64,000 nucleotides of DNA from Cyanobacterium sp. Dongsha4 (GTDB lineage: Bacteria; Cyanobacteriota; Cyanobacteriia; Cyanobacteriales; Cyanobacteriaceae). Positions 48,205-56,927 of the stretch are shown in pieces. The stretch covers positions 1,873,326 through 1,937,325 of the forward strand of contig NZ_CP084098.1 in assembly GCF_036345015.1 (NCBI RefSeq). Direction: 5' to 3'. The position numbers and the translations under genes are program-made. How positions within the stretch are numbered: position 1 is the stretch's first letter; each line of letters opens with the position of its first letter. The notes beneath the pieces were generated by a model. It was not told the origin of the DNA. It was given only the letters and a program-made list of their open reading frames with translations, and ran no database searches.

Positions 48205-48223
48205 TTTTAGATCGAACTCAGGT
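48205..48223 (+). repeat. Solitary right-type repeat end upstream of CSP41-like gene
   Basis: TTTTAGATCGAACTCAGGT matches the right end of the dispersed element (TTTATCCCGAACTCAGGT) at most positions. Flanking DNA (TTGCCTGTTACCTACTTTAA) resembles the TTTGCCC block. No other parts are obvious, so it is a decayed or solo end. Confidence 0.45.
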
Positions 48224-48267
48224 AAATTAGTAAGAGCAAGATCAAAACTATAATAATTAATTAGTAT

Positions 48268-49200
48268 ATGCGTATTTTAATTATGGGAGGAACTCGTTTT
48301 ATAGGAGTTTCCCTAACTAAAATTTTAGTTGCTCAAGGTCATGAAGTCGTACTTTTTAATCGGGGTAATAAACCTGCATCAGTTGACGGCATTGAACAAA
48401 TACATGGCGATCGCATCAATGCTTCAGAATTAAAAGAGAAGTTAGCAGGACAAAAATTTGATGCAATTTTCGATAATAATGGTAGAGAATTAAAAGATAC
48501 AAAGCCTTTAGTAGAGTTATTCAAAGATCAAATATCCCATTTCGTTTATGTTAGCTCGGCTGGGGTGTATTTACCATCAGAACAAATGCCCCATCGAGAG
48601 GATGATCCCGTTGACCCACAAAGTCGCCACAAGGGTAAATATGAAACGGAAACCTACTTAAAAGCTGAGGGTGTGCCTTTCACTTCTATTCGCCCTACTT
48701 ATATTTATGGTTCTGGCAACTATAATGATTTAGAAGCATGGTTTTTCGATCGCATCCTTCGTAATCAGCCTATTTTGATACCTTATCATGGATTACATTT
48801 TACTCAATTTGGTCATGTGGAAGATTTAGCAATGGCTATGAGTCTGGTTTTGGGAAATTCTCAAGCAGTAGGACAAATATACAATATATCAGGCGATCGC
48901 TATGTTACTTTTAAAGGATTAGCCTTAGCTTGTGCCGAAGCGGTGGGGAAAAACCCAGAAGAAATTGAGATCAAATATTATGACCCTACCCAATTTAACT
49001 TAGGAAAAAGAAAGGCTTTTCCCATTAGAGTTCAACATTTTTTTGCCGATATTTCCAAAGCTCAACAAGAACTAAATTGGCAACCAAAATATGATTTGAT
49101 TTCTGGTTTAAAAGAGTCTTTTGAAAATGACTATTTAGCTAATGGCAGAGATAAAGTCGATGTTGATTTTAGCCTTGATCAAGAAATCTTAAATAATTAG
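48268..49200 (+). CDS. NAD-dependent epimerase-like protein (CSP41-like)
   Basis: This 310-residue extended SDR-fold protein has N-terminal MGGTRFIGVSL (residues 6-16), VYVSSAGVYLP (91-101), KYETETYLKAEGVPF with the Tyr/Lys-type positions, and RPTYIYGSGNYNDLEAWFFDR. It resembles cyanobacterial homologues of the chloroplast stem-loop RNA-binding protein CSP41, which bind rather than cleave RNA or associate with ribosomes and RNA polymerase. Other sugar-nucleotide epimerase activities are not excluded. The start ATG lacks a clear Shine-Dalgarno. nadE follows 103 bp downstream on the same strand. Confidence 0.75.
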   Translation: MRILIMGGTRFIGVSLTKILVAQGHEVVLFNRGNKPASVDGIEQIHGDRINASELKEKLAGQKFDAIFDNNGRELKDTKPLVELFKDQISHFVYVSSAGVYLPSEQMPHREDDPVDPQSRHKGKYETETYLKAEGVPFTSIRPTYIYGSGNYNDLEAWFFDRILRNQPILIPYHGLHFTQFGHVEDLAMAMSLVLGNSQAVGQIYNISGDRYVTFKGLALACAEAVGKNPEEIEIKYYDPTQFNLGKRKAFPIRVQHFFADISKAQQELNWQPKYDLISGLKESFENDYLANGRDKVDVDFSLDQEILNN

Positions 49201-49295
49201 AAAAAGTAAAAAGGGCAAGGGGCAAGAGTAAAAAATTAAGAATTAAAAACTCCGAACCCCGAACTCTGAACCCCCATCTCCCTAATCATTACTTC
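49200..49295 (-). repeat. Composite repeat copy, minus orientation
   Basis: On the minus strand GATTAGGGAGATGGGGGTTC is followed by AGAGTTCGGGGTTCGGAG, TTTTTAATTCTTAATT, CTCTTGCCCC and TTGCCCTTTTTAC. It fills the gap between the CSP41-like gene and nadE, without recognisable ends. Confidence 0.6.
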
Positions 49296-49303
49296 TTATC
49301 ATC

Positions 49304-50968
49304 ATGAAAATTGCGATCGCACAACTTAATCCGACTATCGGAGATATAAAAAATAATCTTAAACAAATAAAAGAAACGGTTAATATTGCTGAAAAAAAAG
49401 GGGCAAAATTAATTCTTACTCCCGAATTATCATTATGTGGTTATCCTCCTAAAGACTTACTTTTAAATAAAAATTTTTTGGAGCAAATGAAAAAAGAATT
49501 AGAAAAATTTGCTCAAGAAATAAATCCCCAAATATCAGTTTTAATCGGAATTGCTGTTATAAATGATAGTGCAGAAAAAGAAGGCAAAAAACCCCTTTAT
49601 AACAGTTCTGCTTTAATTAGAAATGGCAAAATTGAAACTTTTTTTCATAAACGTCTTTTACCTACCTATGATGTATTTGAAGAAGATCGCTATTTTAGTG
49701 CAGGAAATGAGGCTAATTATTTCTATCTTGATGATGTCAAAATAGGCGTTACAATTTGTGAAGATTTGTGGAATCAAGAGGATTTTTGGGGTAAGAAAAA
49801 CTACACTACTAACCCTTTAAAAGACTTAGTTAATATTGACGTTGATTTGATTGTTAATCTTTCTGCTTCTCCTTATGTTGTGGAGAAACAAAAAATTAGA
49901 GAGAGAATGTTAATTTATTTATCTAAACAATATAAAAAATCCCTTATTTATGTGAATCAAGTAGGAGGAAATGATGACTTAATTTTTGATGGTAATAGTT
50001 TTATTGTTGATAAAAAAGGCAATATTATTAATAAAGCTATAAACTTTCAACAGGATTTAATTTACGTAGATTACTGCAAAAAAAATCAAGATTTAATCTC
50101 AGAAAATAAGATAAATTTAGTAAATACAAATAAAGAAGAAGAAATTTATCAAGCCTTAGTTTTAGGGGTCAAAGATTATGCAAAAAAATGTGGTTTTAAA
50201 CAAGCAATTATCGGTTTAAGCGGTGGGATAGATTCTGCTTTGGTGGCAACTATTGCCGTTTCTGCTTTAGGTAAAAATAATGTTTTAGGGGTTTTAATGC
50301 CTTCGCCCTATAGTTCTGCCCATTCAATTACAGACGCAGAACAACTGGTCAATAATCTAGGTATAAAAAGCGAAAAATTACCCATTCAAGAAGTAATGAA
50401 AAGTTATGACTCTACTTTACACCCTCTTTTTAAAAATACAGAATTTGGTATCGCAGAAGAAAATTTACAGTCTCGTATTCGTGGAACATTATTAATGGCG
50501 ATCGCAAATAAATTTGGTTATTTACTACTATCAACAGGCAACAAATCAGAAATGGCAGTGGGCTACTGCACCTTATACGGCGATATGAATGGGGGATTAG
50601 CAGTGATTGCAGATTTACCAAAAACCCAAGTTTTTTCTTTATGTCATTGGCTTAATCAAGAAAAAGAAATCATACCTCATAATATTCTTACTAAACCTCC
50701 TAGTGCCGAACTAAAACCAGATCAAAAAGACCAAGATTCTTTACCCCCTTACGAAATATTAGATGATATTTTAGAAAGATACATAAACCATCATCAATCC
50801 GTTACAGAAATAGAAAATTCAGGACACGATTTAGATACCATCAATAAAGTAATCAAGTTAATTGTAAGAGCAGAATTTAAACGAAAACAAGCTCCTCCCG
50901 GTCTAAAAATTACTGATCGAGCTTTTGGCACTGGTTGGAAAATGCCGATTGCCAGTCGCTGGATTTAA
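49304..50968 (+). CDS. nadE: Glutamine-dependent NAD+ synthetase
   Basis: This 554-residue two-domain enzyme makes NAD from deamido-NAD. The N-terminal nitrilase-like glutaminase (residues 1 to about 255) has Glu41 in TPELSLCGYP, the Lys in FHKRLLPTYDVFEED and the nucleophilic Cys in GVTICEDLW. The C-terminal synthetase carries the P-loop IIGLSGGIDSAL (about 304-315) and LLSTGNKSEMAVGYCTLYGD. Length is normal for the glutamine-dependent form. Convergent with the porin gene; a hairpin terminator lies between them. Confidence 0.96.
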   Translation: MKIAIAQLNPTIGDIKNNLKQIKETVNIAEKKGAKLILTPELSLCGYPPKDLLLNKNFLEQMKKELEKFAQEINPQISVLIGIAVINDSAEKEGKKPLYNSSALIRNGKIETFFHKRLLPTYDVFEEDRYFSAGNEANYFYLDDVKIGVTICEDLWNQEDFWGKKNYTTNPLKDLVNIDVDLIVNLSASPYVVEKQKIRERMLIYLSKQYKKSLIYVNQVGGNDDLIFDGNSFIVDKKGNIINKAINFQQDLIYVDYCKKNQDLISENKINLVNTNKEEEIYQALVLGVKDYAKKCGFKQAIIGLSGGIDSALVATIAVSALGKNNVLGVLMPSPYSSAHSITDAEQLVNNLGIKSEKLPIQEVMKSYDSTLHPLFKNTEFGIAEENLQSRIRGTLLMAIANKFGYLLLSTGNKSEMAVGYCTLYGDMNGGLAVIADLPKTQVFSLCHWLNQEKEIIPHNILTKPPSAELKPDQKDQDSLPPYEILDDILERYINHHQSVTEIENSGHDLDTINKVIKLIVRAEFKRKQAPPGLKITDRAFGTGWKMPIASRWI

Positions 50969-50973
50969 TTGAA

Positions 50974-51001
50974 CAAAAAAAACCTAGCCCACAGGGCTAG
51001 G
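50974..51001 (-). terminator. Rho-independent terminator of the porin gene
   Basis: CCTAGCCC and GGGCTAGG (50983-50990 and 50994-51001) form a perfect 8 bp GC-rich stem with a 3-nt loop. On the minus strand it is followed by eight T residues (50975-50982), the classic terminator layout. It lies about 63 nt beyond the porin stop codon. On the + strand there is no following T-run, so nadE is less well served. Confidence 0.85.
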
Positions 51002-51017
51002 AAAATGATTTAATTAA

Positions 51018-51039
51018 AACTCTCACAAATTTGAGAGTT
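51018..51039 (-). terminator. Second hairpin downstream of the porin gene
   Basis: AACTCTCA and TGAGAGTT (51018-51025, 51032-51039) make a perfect 8 bp stem with a 6-nt loop between the porin stop and the main terminator. TTTTAATT follows on the minus strand. It may be an auxiliary terminator or a 3' stability element. Confidence 0.5.
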
Positions 51040-51063
51040 AGCGGTAATTTTTATTAACTACAC

Positions 51064-52788
51064 TTAGAATTTGAATACGGTACGAAGAACACCAACAACG
51101 ATAGTATCTGTACCATTATTAGTATTGTTAGGATCGAATACAGCGTAAACACCGGGGGTTAAGGAAATATTGTCGGTTAAAGGATATTTATATTGACCTT
51201 CAACAATCCAAGATTGTCCTCTGTCACGTCCGATAGTACCATCAACACTTCCAGCGCGGGGAACTTGACCACCAGCTAATGTTAATACTGCTCCTTCTTT
51301 ACCTAAGTCAATGAAAGAAACATTGGTATTCCAAGTAAATAAGTCTGCATTATCTCCGTTACGATTCGCACCAGTGCTATCAGCAGAGTGACCTTGAGCA
51401 AAAGCCCAACCTACCCATCCTGCGAGGTTCACTTTCTCAGCTACACGCCAAGTTGCTTGTAAACCAACGTTTTCAGAGGAAGTAGCCGCACCACTGAAAG
51501 GATCACGACCACCACGGAAACCACCATTTCTGTTACCAGAACCTAACGCTGCGATGTCGCTAGAAATGCCACTGCTGTAACGGCTTCCAGTGCTACCAGT
51601 TAAGTTTGCATCACCTTCAGCAAAGTAACTGTGCATATAAGCTATACCAAAGCTAAGAGTATCAGTAGGATGAACCCCTAACTGAACACCAGTACTGAAA
51701 GTACCATTGAATAAACCGTTTCCTTGAGAAGGATCAGAAGCATTATCTGCTAAGTAAGTAGCAGTAATATCAAAGTTTTTATTGAAAGCATATTTCAAAC
51801 CAAGACCTGCAGTACCGGGTTGACGGTAAATGAAGGGGTTATAGCGGTTAACACGAGCTAAAGCACCAGTACCACTGCTTTCAGTGTAAGGGCTAAAGGT
51901 TTCGTAAATATCTTCTGCGGGCATTTCAGTACCTACCCAGAAAGTTGTTTTATCACCTAGCTTAGTTTTGTAGTATAAACGATCAAGAACGACGTCATTA
52001 CCAGTATTCTGCTCAAAATTAAGACGAGCCATTTCAGTACCGAAGGCGTTACCTAGGCTAACAATATTACCAGCCGCTAAACGAGTTCTTAAGGTATCTT
52101 TACCAGTAAAACTAGTATCTAAAGTTAAACGAACTCGGTTGCTGAGAGTTACCTGATCTTGAATGTCATCAGGATTATCTCTTAATCTTTCTCCTGCACC
52201 AGTTGTGTAAACGTTTTGTAACTCTTGTCCATTAGCACCACCCTGAGCAACGGCGGCAATAATCACTTCCCCTTTCAACTTGGTAGTGGTGGAAAATTGG
52301 TGATCTTCTAAGAAAGCAACTCTACCTTCTAAGTTATCAACTCTTGCACCTAAAGCCGCTAATTCTGCTTCAAACTCAGACATTAAGCGTTTTAATTTTT
52401 CAATATCTTCTCTAAGTACAGACTCGCTGGAAGCAATTAAGCGCTCCATTTGTTGCATACAAGCGTTTAAACCTGCGGCGAACTCATAACGACTTAAAGC
52501 ACGATTACCACGGTAAGTACGATCAGGGTAACCAACAATACAGCCATAACGCTCGACAAGGCTTCTTAATGCTTCAAATGCCCAGTCAGTAGGAGAAACG
52601 TCTCTTAGCTGAGATACAGATGTTACCTGTCCCATGGGCTGAGTTTCGTTGTACTGAGAAATTTGGTCAATAGTAGCTGTATCTACTTCGTTCGCATTAG
52701 CAGATACGGGAGCTAAACCATTGGATGCGATCGCCATTGCGATCAAAGCGGGAGTTGCGATTGTATAGTTTTTGACTAATTTAAACAT
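51064..52788 (-). CDS. SLH/OprB-type outer-membrane porin (Som-like)
   Basis: This 574-residue protein has a signal peptide (residues 1 to about 32, ending VSANA), an SLH domain binding peptidoglycan or its polymer (about 62-115, DVSPTDWAFEALRSLVERYGC split here by family variation), a short coiled coil (about 115-165) and an OprB-type beta-barrel (166-574) ending in aromatic Phe (VFKF). This is the main class of cyanobacterial porin, linked to inorganic ion permeability. Start is ATG 52788 (MFKLVKNYTI); a GTG start at 52809 would make the leader coding and is rejected. The leader carries a Yfr1 complement and a hairpin. A strong terminator follows. Confidence 0.9.
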   Translation of the reverse strand: MFKLVKNYTIATPALIAMAIASNGLAPVSANANEVDTATIDQISQYNETQPMGQVTSVSQLRDVSPTDWAFEALRSLVERYGCIVGYPDRTYRGNRALSRYEFAAGLNACMQQMERLIASSESVLREDIEKLKRLMSEFEAELAALGARVDNLEGRVAFLEDHQFSTTTKLKGEVIIAAVAQGGANGQELQNVYTTGAGERLRDNPDDIQDQVTLSNRVRLTLDTSFTGKDTLRTRLAAGNIVSLGNAFGTEMARLNFEQNTGNDVVLDRLYYKTKLGDKTTFWVGTEMPAEDIYETFSPYTESSGTGALARVNRYNPFIYRQPGTAGLGLKYAFNKNFDITATYLADNASDPSQGNGLFNGTFSTGVQLGVHPTDTLSFGIAYMHSYFAEGDANLTGSTGSRYSSGISSDIAALGSGNRNGGFRGGRDPFSGAATSSENVGLQATWRVAEKVNLAGWVGWAFAQGHSADSTGANRNGDNADLFTWNTNVSFIDLGKEGAVLTLAGGQVPRAGSVDGTIGRDRGQSWIVEGQYKYPLTDNISLTPGVYAVFDPNNTNNGTDTIVVGVLRTVFKF

Positions 52789-52802
52789 AATTCTTTTAAG
52801 TT

Positions 52803-52811
52803 TCCTCACAC
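52803..52811 (-). promoter_or_regulatory. Predicted Yfr1 sRNA target site in the porin leader
   Basis: The porin leader reads GTGTGAGGA at these positions, ending 14 nt before the ATG. This is an exact 9-nt complement of UCCUCACAC, the core of the conserved unpaired motif ACUCCUCACAC of the cyanobacterial sRNA Yfr1. Yfr1 is known to pair with porin (som) mRNAs in Prochlorococcus. The AGGA at the 3' end is also the best Shine-Dalgarno candidate, though its spacing is long. The sRNA gene itself is not in this window. Confidence 0.6.
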
Positions 52812-52880
52812 CTTGAATATCAGTCTCTTAATAATTAATAGCACAAAGATTTACTTTTTTGCTATTTTTTCTGTAACTAA

Positions 52881-52909
52881 GATAACAACTTTTTTATTTT
52901 TTTGTTATC
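52881..52909 (-). promoter_or_regulatory. Inverted repeat in the porin upstream region
   Basis: GATAACAA (52881-52888) and TTGTTATC (52902-52909) are perfect inverted repeats separated by 13 T/A-rich bases. They lie 93-121 bp upstream of the porin start codon. A TATAAT on the minus strand just upstream (about 52919-52924) suggests the repeat is transcribed, forming a leader hairpin. A DNA operator is an alternative. The 313 bp gap to yidD is otherwise without genes. Confidence 0.45.
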
Positions 52910-53122
52910 AGATAGCTATTATATAGTAAATAGGAAAAAAAACTATTAAGTAGCTGGAAAATAATGGTGTGTTTTTTCACCGTCCATCATAAACCTTTAA
53001 GGTTAAGACTGGTTTAACTTTGTCTTGTTTTATAGAATTATTAGGGCTTTATAATCTTTTGTATCGCAGATTTTTCAGCACTACGGAAACTTATGATTTA
53101 ATGCTATTAAAATAACTGACCA

Positions 53123-53386
53123 ATGGGAAAAGTAATTCTAATCTTTTTAATCAATATTTATCGACAATATATTTCCCCTTTATTTCCTCCTTCTTGTCGT
53201 TTTCAACCTACTTGCTCTCAATATGCGATCGCAGCTATTTCTACTTTTGGAGTTTGGAGAGGCAGTTATTTAGCAATCAAAAGAATTTTGCGGTGTCATC
53301 CTTTTCACCCCGGCGGTTATGATCCCGTTCCTTCCTCATTGGAGGAATTACTATTGAATAATAAAAAAAGGGCAAAAGGCAAATAG
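53123..53386 (+). CDS. yidD: Membrane protein insertion efficiency factor YidD
   Basis: This 87-residue membrane-associated protein has the invariant [15 protein letters not shown] (residues about 26-40) and [14 protein letters not shown] (about 61-74) that define YidD (DUF37). It assists YidC in inserting inner-membrane proteins. The usual rnpA-yidC neighbours are absent here. The C-terminal 15 residues are Lys-rich, running into repeat DNA. Confidence 0.93.
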   Translation: MGKVILIFLINIYRQYISPLFPPSCRFQPTCSQYAIAAISTFGVWRGSYLAIKRILRCHPFHPGGYDPVPSSLEELLLNNKKRAKGK

Positions 53387-53525
53387 TTGATAACTGATAA
53401 CTTCTAACTTCTAGCCCCGTTCACGACAGAAGGGAGTGCATGAGTACAGCGAACTCTCCGAACTAATCTCTCCCCAATACCCTAAGCCCCTAATACCCTA
53501 ATACCTTAATTCTTCTATCTCAACT
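53372..53525 (-). repeat. Composite repeat copy, minus orientation, overlapping yidD 3' end
   Basis: On the minus strand five period-8 units (TATTAGGG type) run from about 53511 to 53472, followed by GAGAGATTAGTTCGGAGAG, a unique-looking CTCATGCACTCCCTTCTG stretch, AGAAGTTAGAAGTTATCAG and TTTGCCTTTTGCCC. The last block overlaps the yidD 3' end, so the repeat supplies the final codons (KRAKGK) of YidD. Confidence 0.65.
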
Positions 53526-53542
53526 CCTCAAACTTTTACCGA

Positions 53543-54685
53543 TCACCGATCTTCGATCGCAACATAAGGAATGCCTCTATCACCGACATAAACTTGAGTA
53601 GGACGGAAAATACGATTAACAGCTAATTGCTCTTTCCAGTGAGCCAACCAACCTGCAACCCTAGAAATTGCAAACATGGGAGTGAATAAATCTGGCTTAA
53701 TGCCCAACTTACGGTAAACTAAACCCGAATAAAAATCAACGTTAGCGTAAATACCTTTATGACCCAGTTTTTCAGTAACTACTTTTTCCACTTCTAAAGC
53801 AATATCATAATATTCATCATGACCAGTTAACTCAAATAATCTTTCCGCCAATTGCTGTAATATCTTTGCACGGGGGTCTTTTACTTTATAAACCCTATGA
53901 CCGAAGCCCATAATTTTCTTTTTATTTTCAATACAATCTTCAATATAGGGACGTACATTTTCCACCGAACCAATTTCTTCCAACATCACTAACACTTCCT
54001 CATTTGCACCACCATGTAGAGGACCTGCTAGTGTTCCCACCGCAGAAGCAACAACGGCATAAGGATCAGTTAAAGTTGAAGCTGTTACCATAGCAGAAAA
54101 AGTTGAAGCATTCATAGTATGTTCTGCATGAAGCATTAAGCACACATCAAAAATTCTTGCCTCTAAAGGTTCAGGTTCTTTTTCTGTCAGCATATAGAGG
54201 AAATTAGCGGCATAATTTAGGTTGTCGCTTGGTTGTACTGGATCATTTCCCATGCGCATTTGTGCAAAAGCCGCCACCATTGTGGGTATTTTGGCTAATA
54301 GGCGAACTACAGCGTCTCTAATATATTCTTCTTTGGCTAAAGCACGACGAGAATAGAATAAGCCCAAAGCGGCAGCAGAAGTTTGTAAAGCGTCCATAGG
54401 GTGACCACTTTCGGGAAAACACTTCATCATATCTCTAATATGGTATTTAATACGACGATGGCGTGTAATTTCATCTTGGAAGTTAGCAAGTTCATCTTTT
54501 GTGGGTAATTTACCCCAAATTAATAGATAAGCTGTTTCCAGAAAAGTGCTTTTTTGAGCTAGGTCTTCAATATTAATACCTCTATACTCTAAAATGCCGT
54601 TTTTGCCGTCCACGAAACTAATACTAGATTGGGCAACGGGGATTCCTTCTAATCCGGGTTGATATTCGCAAGAAGGCTTTGTCAT
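53543..54685 (-). CDS. gltA: Citrate synthase
   Basis: This 380-residue type II-like short citrate synthase condenses acetyl-CoA and oxaloacetate. Recognisable parts are LEYRGINIEDLA at the N-terminus, LHAEHTMNASTFSAM (about residues 188-202), GPLHGGANEEV, GFGHRVYKVKDPRA with the catalytic His (about 261-274), and DFYSGLVY with the catalytic Asp. Length is that of the shorter bacterial form. Monocistronic; the flanking gaps hold a repeat on one side and AT-rich DNA on the other. Confidence 0.96.
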   Translation of the reverse strand: MTKPSCEYQPGLEGIPVAQSSISFVDGKNGILEYRGINIEDLAQKSTFLETAYLLIWGKLPTKDELANFQDEITRHRRIKYHIRDMMKCFPESGHPMDALQTSAAALGLFYSRRALAKEEYIRDAVVRLLAKIPTMVAAFAQMRMGNDPVQPSDNLNYAANFLYMLTEKEPEPLEARIFDVCLMLHAEHTMNASTFSAMVTASTLTDPYAVVASAVGTLAGPLHGGANEEVLVMLEEIGSVENVRPYIEDCIENKKKIMGFGHRVYKVKDPRAKILQQLAERLFELTGHDEYYDIALEVEKVVTEKLGHKGIYANVDFYSGLVYRKLGIKPDLFTPMFAISRVAGWLAHWKEQLAVNRIFRPTQVYVGDRGIPYVAIEDR

Positions 54686-54961
54686 GTTTATACCTCAAGA
54701 AAAATATAATAAAATCAAAATTGATGGAAAAATTAATAGATTTGCACACCCATAAAAATTATGGGAAATGGGAAATAGCTCTGATCAAAGGTTTAACAAA
54801 ATAATTCACCTCTCAAAAATAATATTCATCTATATTTTGGTTATCCCGTGAGTTTTTGAGTTAAAAATAAATCATGGGGAAAGTTTATGATTACTATTAT
54901 TAGAGGTCAAAGGAGTTAATATACTATAAAATTTATGATGATAAAAGTGTTGACTAATACT

Positions 54962-55456
54962 TTAGCAACTAATCCATTTTGGACTAGCTAACAAGAATAA
55001 TTGAGCAGTGCCAAGGGGATTACTTAAGTCAGCTACTTCCAAACCAATAATACCAGCTTTTTTGAGGATTAATTTATCTTCAGTTTTTCCCCAAATCAGT
55101 AAATGTGCCCATTCGCTTAAATCTGGTTCATGTCCAATCAGGGCAATGTTTCTAGCAGATTTATAAGGGGAAGTTTGTAACCAGTTAAACCATTCCAGAA
55201 TATTTCCTTGGGGTATTAGAGCAGAATGTTCGATAATATTTAAAGTTCTTTTTGCCTGTTGCAAGATAATAGCGGTTTCTTTTGCTCTAGTGTAAGGGCT
55301 TGTGATAATAGCATCAAATTCTATATCCAAATTTGTTAATTTTTGAGCAACTTTTTGGGTTTTAGTTATACCTTTGCGAGTAAGTATTCTTTGAGAATCA
55401 TTTTTCTCCATCGCTCTTGATTCAGCGATACCATGACGAATTAAATATATCTTCAT
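54962..55456 (-). CDS. sixA: Phosphohistidine phosphatase SixA
   Basis: This 164-residue histidine phosphatase has the RHG motif at residues 7-9 (YLIRHGIAES), TSPYTRAKET (about 52-61) and the second His in IGHEPDLSEW. It dephosphorylates histidine phosphotransfer proteins in E. coli; the target here is not known. I start at ATG 55456 (MKIYLIRHG) as the family does; an upstream TTG would add five residues. It is divergent from the FemAB-like gene. Confidence 0.88.
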   Translation of the reverse strand: MKIYLIRHGIAESRAMEKNDSQRILTRKGITKTQKVAQKLTNLDIEFDAIITSPYTRAKETAIILQQAKRTLNIIEHSALIPQGNILEWFNWLQTSPYKSARNIALIGHEPDLSEWAHLLIWGKTEDKLILKKAGIIGLEVADLSNPLGTAQLFLLASPKWISC

Positions 55457-55690
55457 CTTAAAATTTTGCAAGTTATAAATTTATTTTTGTTGAGAATCAG
55501 ATTTTATCAGGAAACTGATAATTTTTCTAAAAAATGGGGTTGATTTAGATTACCGAGATTTTGGGCTTCTGAGAAATTACACTAACTGTTTTCTCTTTTT
55601 TGACTTGTGTAAGAAGTCTCATAAAATTAAGCTAAGATAATGGCAATATTGTACGTCTAAGGTGTTTAAAAAATCAAAAAGATTGAGGTT

Positions 55691-56896
55691 ATGAAAGAGC
55701 AAATTTTAGCACAGAAGCAATATCCTTATTATACGATTCGTTGGTGTGAAAAAATGGCAGATATTCCTCAATCAGCTTGGAATGCAATGGCTTTACCGTT
55801 GAAAACCCCTTTTTTAGAGTGGGAATGGTTGCACAATTTAGAAACCTCTGGGAGTGTTAAGCCTCGCGCTGGTTGGCAGTCTTGTCATTTAACGGTATGG
55901 CGGGATAATAATTTAGTTGCTGGTGCGCCATTGTATATAAAAGGGCATAGTTATGGAGAGTTTGTTTTTGATCATCAATGGGCAGATTTGGCTTATCGTT
56001 TAGGAATACAATACTATCCGAAATTGTTAGGCATGACTCCTTTCACTCCTGCGGTGGGTTATCGTTTTTTAATTGCAGAGGGAGAAAATGAGTTACAAAT
56101 TACTGAGTTGATGGTAAATGCGATCGACCATTTTTGTGTTAATAATAAATTGTCTGGTTGTAATTTTCTCTTTGTTGATCCTCAATGGAAAGAAGTTATT
56201 TCTCAATTAGGATATAGTGCTTGGATGCACCATAGTTATATTTGGTCAGATCAAAACTTCCAAAATTTTGATGATTTCTTGAAAATATTTAAGTCTAATC
56301 AAAGGAAAAATATAAAAAGAGAAAGAAAAGTTGTTGAGAAGGCTGGATTAGTTTTAAAAACCTTAGTAGGGGATGAAATTCCCCATTATTTATACCCTTA
56401 TATTTATCGTTTTTATAGTAGCACCTGTGATAAATTTTATTGGGGCAGTAAGTATCTAACGAAGAAGTTTTTTGAGCAACTTTACCCTCATTATTCTCAT
56501 CGTTTAATGTTAGCAGTTGTTCACAGAGAAAATGACGATCATCATCCCCTTGCTATGTCTTTTTGTGTGCGGAAAGGAGAGAATTTATATGGACGTTATT
56601 GGGGATGTTTAGAAGAATATGATAGTTTGCATTTCGAGACTTGTTACTATAAACCCATTGAATGGGCGATCGCACATGGAGTAAAAATGTATGATCCGGG
56701 GGCGGGGGGAAGTCATAAGAGAAGGCGAGGTTTTCCAGCTACTCTTAACTATAGTTTACACCGTTTTTATCACCCCAGAATGAATACTATTTTAAATCAT
56801 TATATTGATGAAATAAATATGGCAACGGAGGAAGAAATAACGGCAATTAATGACGATTTACCCTTTAATAAAAAGGAAATAAAAATTGAGATTTAA
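55691..56896 (+). CDS. FemAB-like GNAT protein (DUF482, peptidogalycan biosynthesis family)
   Basis: This 401-residue cytosolic protein belongs to the DUF482/COG3146 group. Typical parts are NAMALPLKTPFLEWEWL (about residues 31-47), FKSNQRKNIKRERKVV (about 193-208), YRFYSSTCDKFYWGSKYLT and YDPGAGGSHKRRRGF. The C-terminal half has the GNAT/FemAB acyltransferase fold. The name peptidogalycan biosynthesis is a database label; the actual substrate is unknown. A clear ATG at 55691 follows AAAAGATTGAGGTT. It is followed by transposon debris. Confidence 0.85.
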   Translation: MKEQILAQKQYPYYTIRWCEKMADIPQSAWNAMALPLKTPFLEWEWLHNLETSGSVKPRAGWQSCHLTVWRDNNLVAGAPLYIKGHSYGEFVFDHQWADLAYRLGIQYYPKLLGMTPFTPAVGYRFLIAEGENELQITELMVNAIDHFCVNNKLSGCNFLFVDPQWKEVISQLGYSAWMHHSYIWSDQNFQNFDDFLKIFKSNQRKNIKRERKVVEKAGLVLKTLVGDEIPHYLYPYIYRFYSSTCDKFYWGSKYLTKKFFEQLYPHYSHRLMLAVVHRENDDHHPLAMSFCVRKGENLYGRYWGCLEEYDSLHFETCYYKPIEWAIAHGVKMYDPGAGGSHKRRRGFPATLNYSLHRFYHPRMNTILNHYIDEINMATEEEITAINDDLPFNKKEIKIEI

Positions 56897-56927
56897 TTAT
56901 TCTCAATAGGGAATTAGGAATTTAATA

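Noticed and set aside
52789-52809. Porin start at GTG 52809, adding seven residues (MRKLKRI).
   Set aside because: The ATG at 52788 begins a normal signal peptide. The GTG lies inside the Yfr1-complementary sequence and has no Shine-Dalgarno.
52801-52815. A possible yfr1 gene, because the + strand reads TTTCCTCACACC.
   Set aside because: The flanking hairpins and terminator of Yfr1 are missing and the adenine before the core (ACTCC) is not matched. The position in the porin leader on the other strand makes it a target site, not the sRNA gene.
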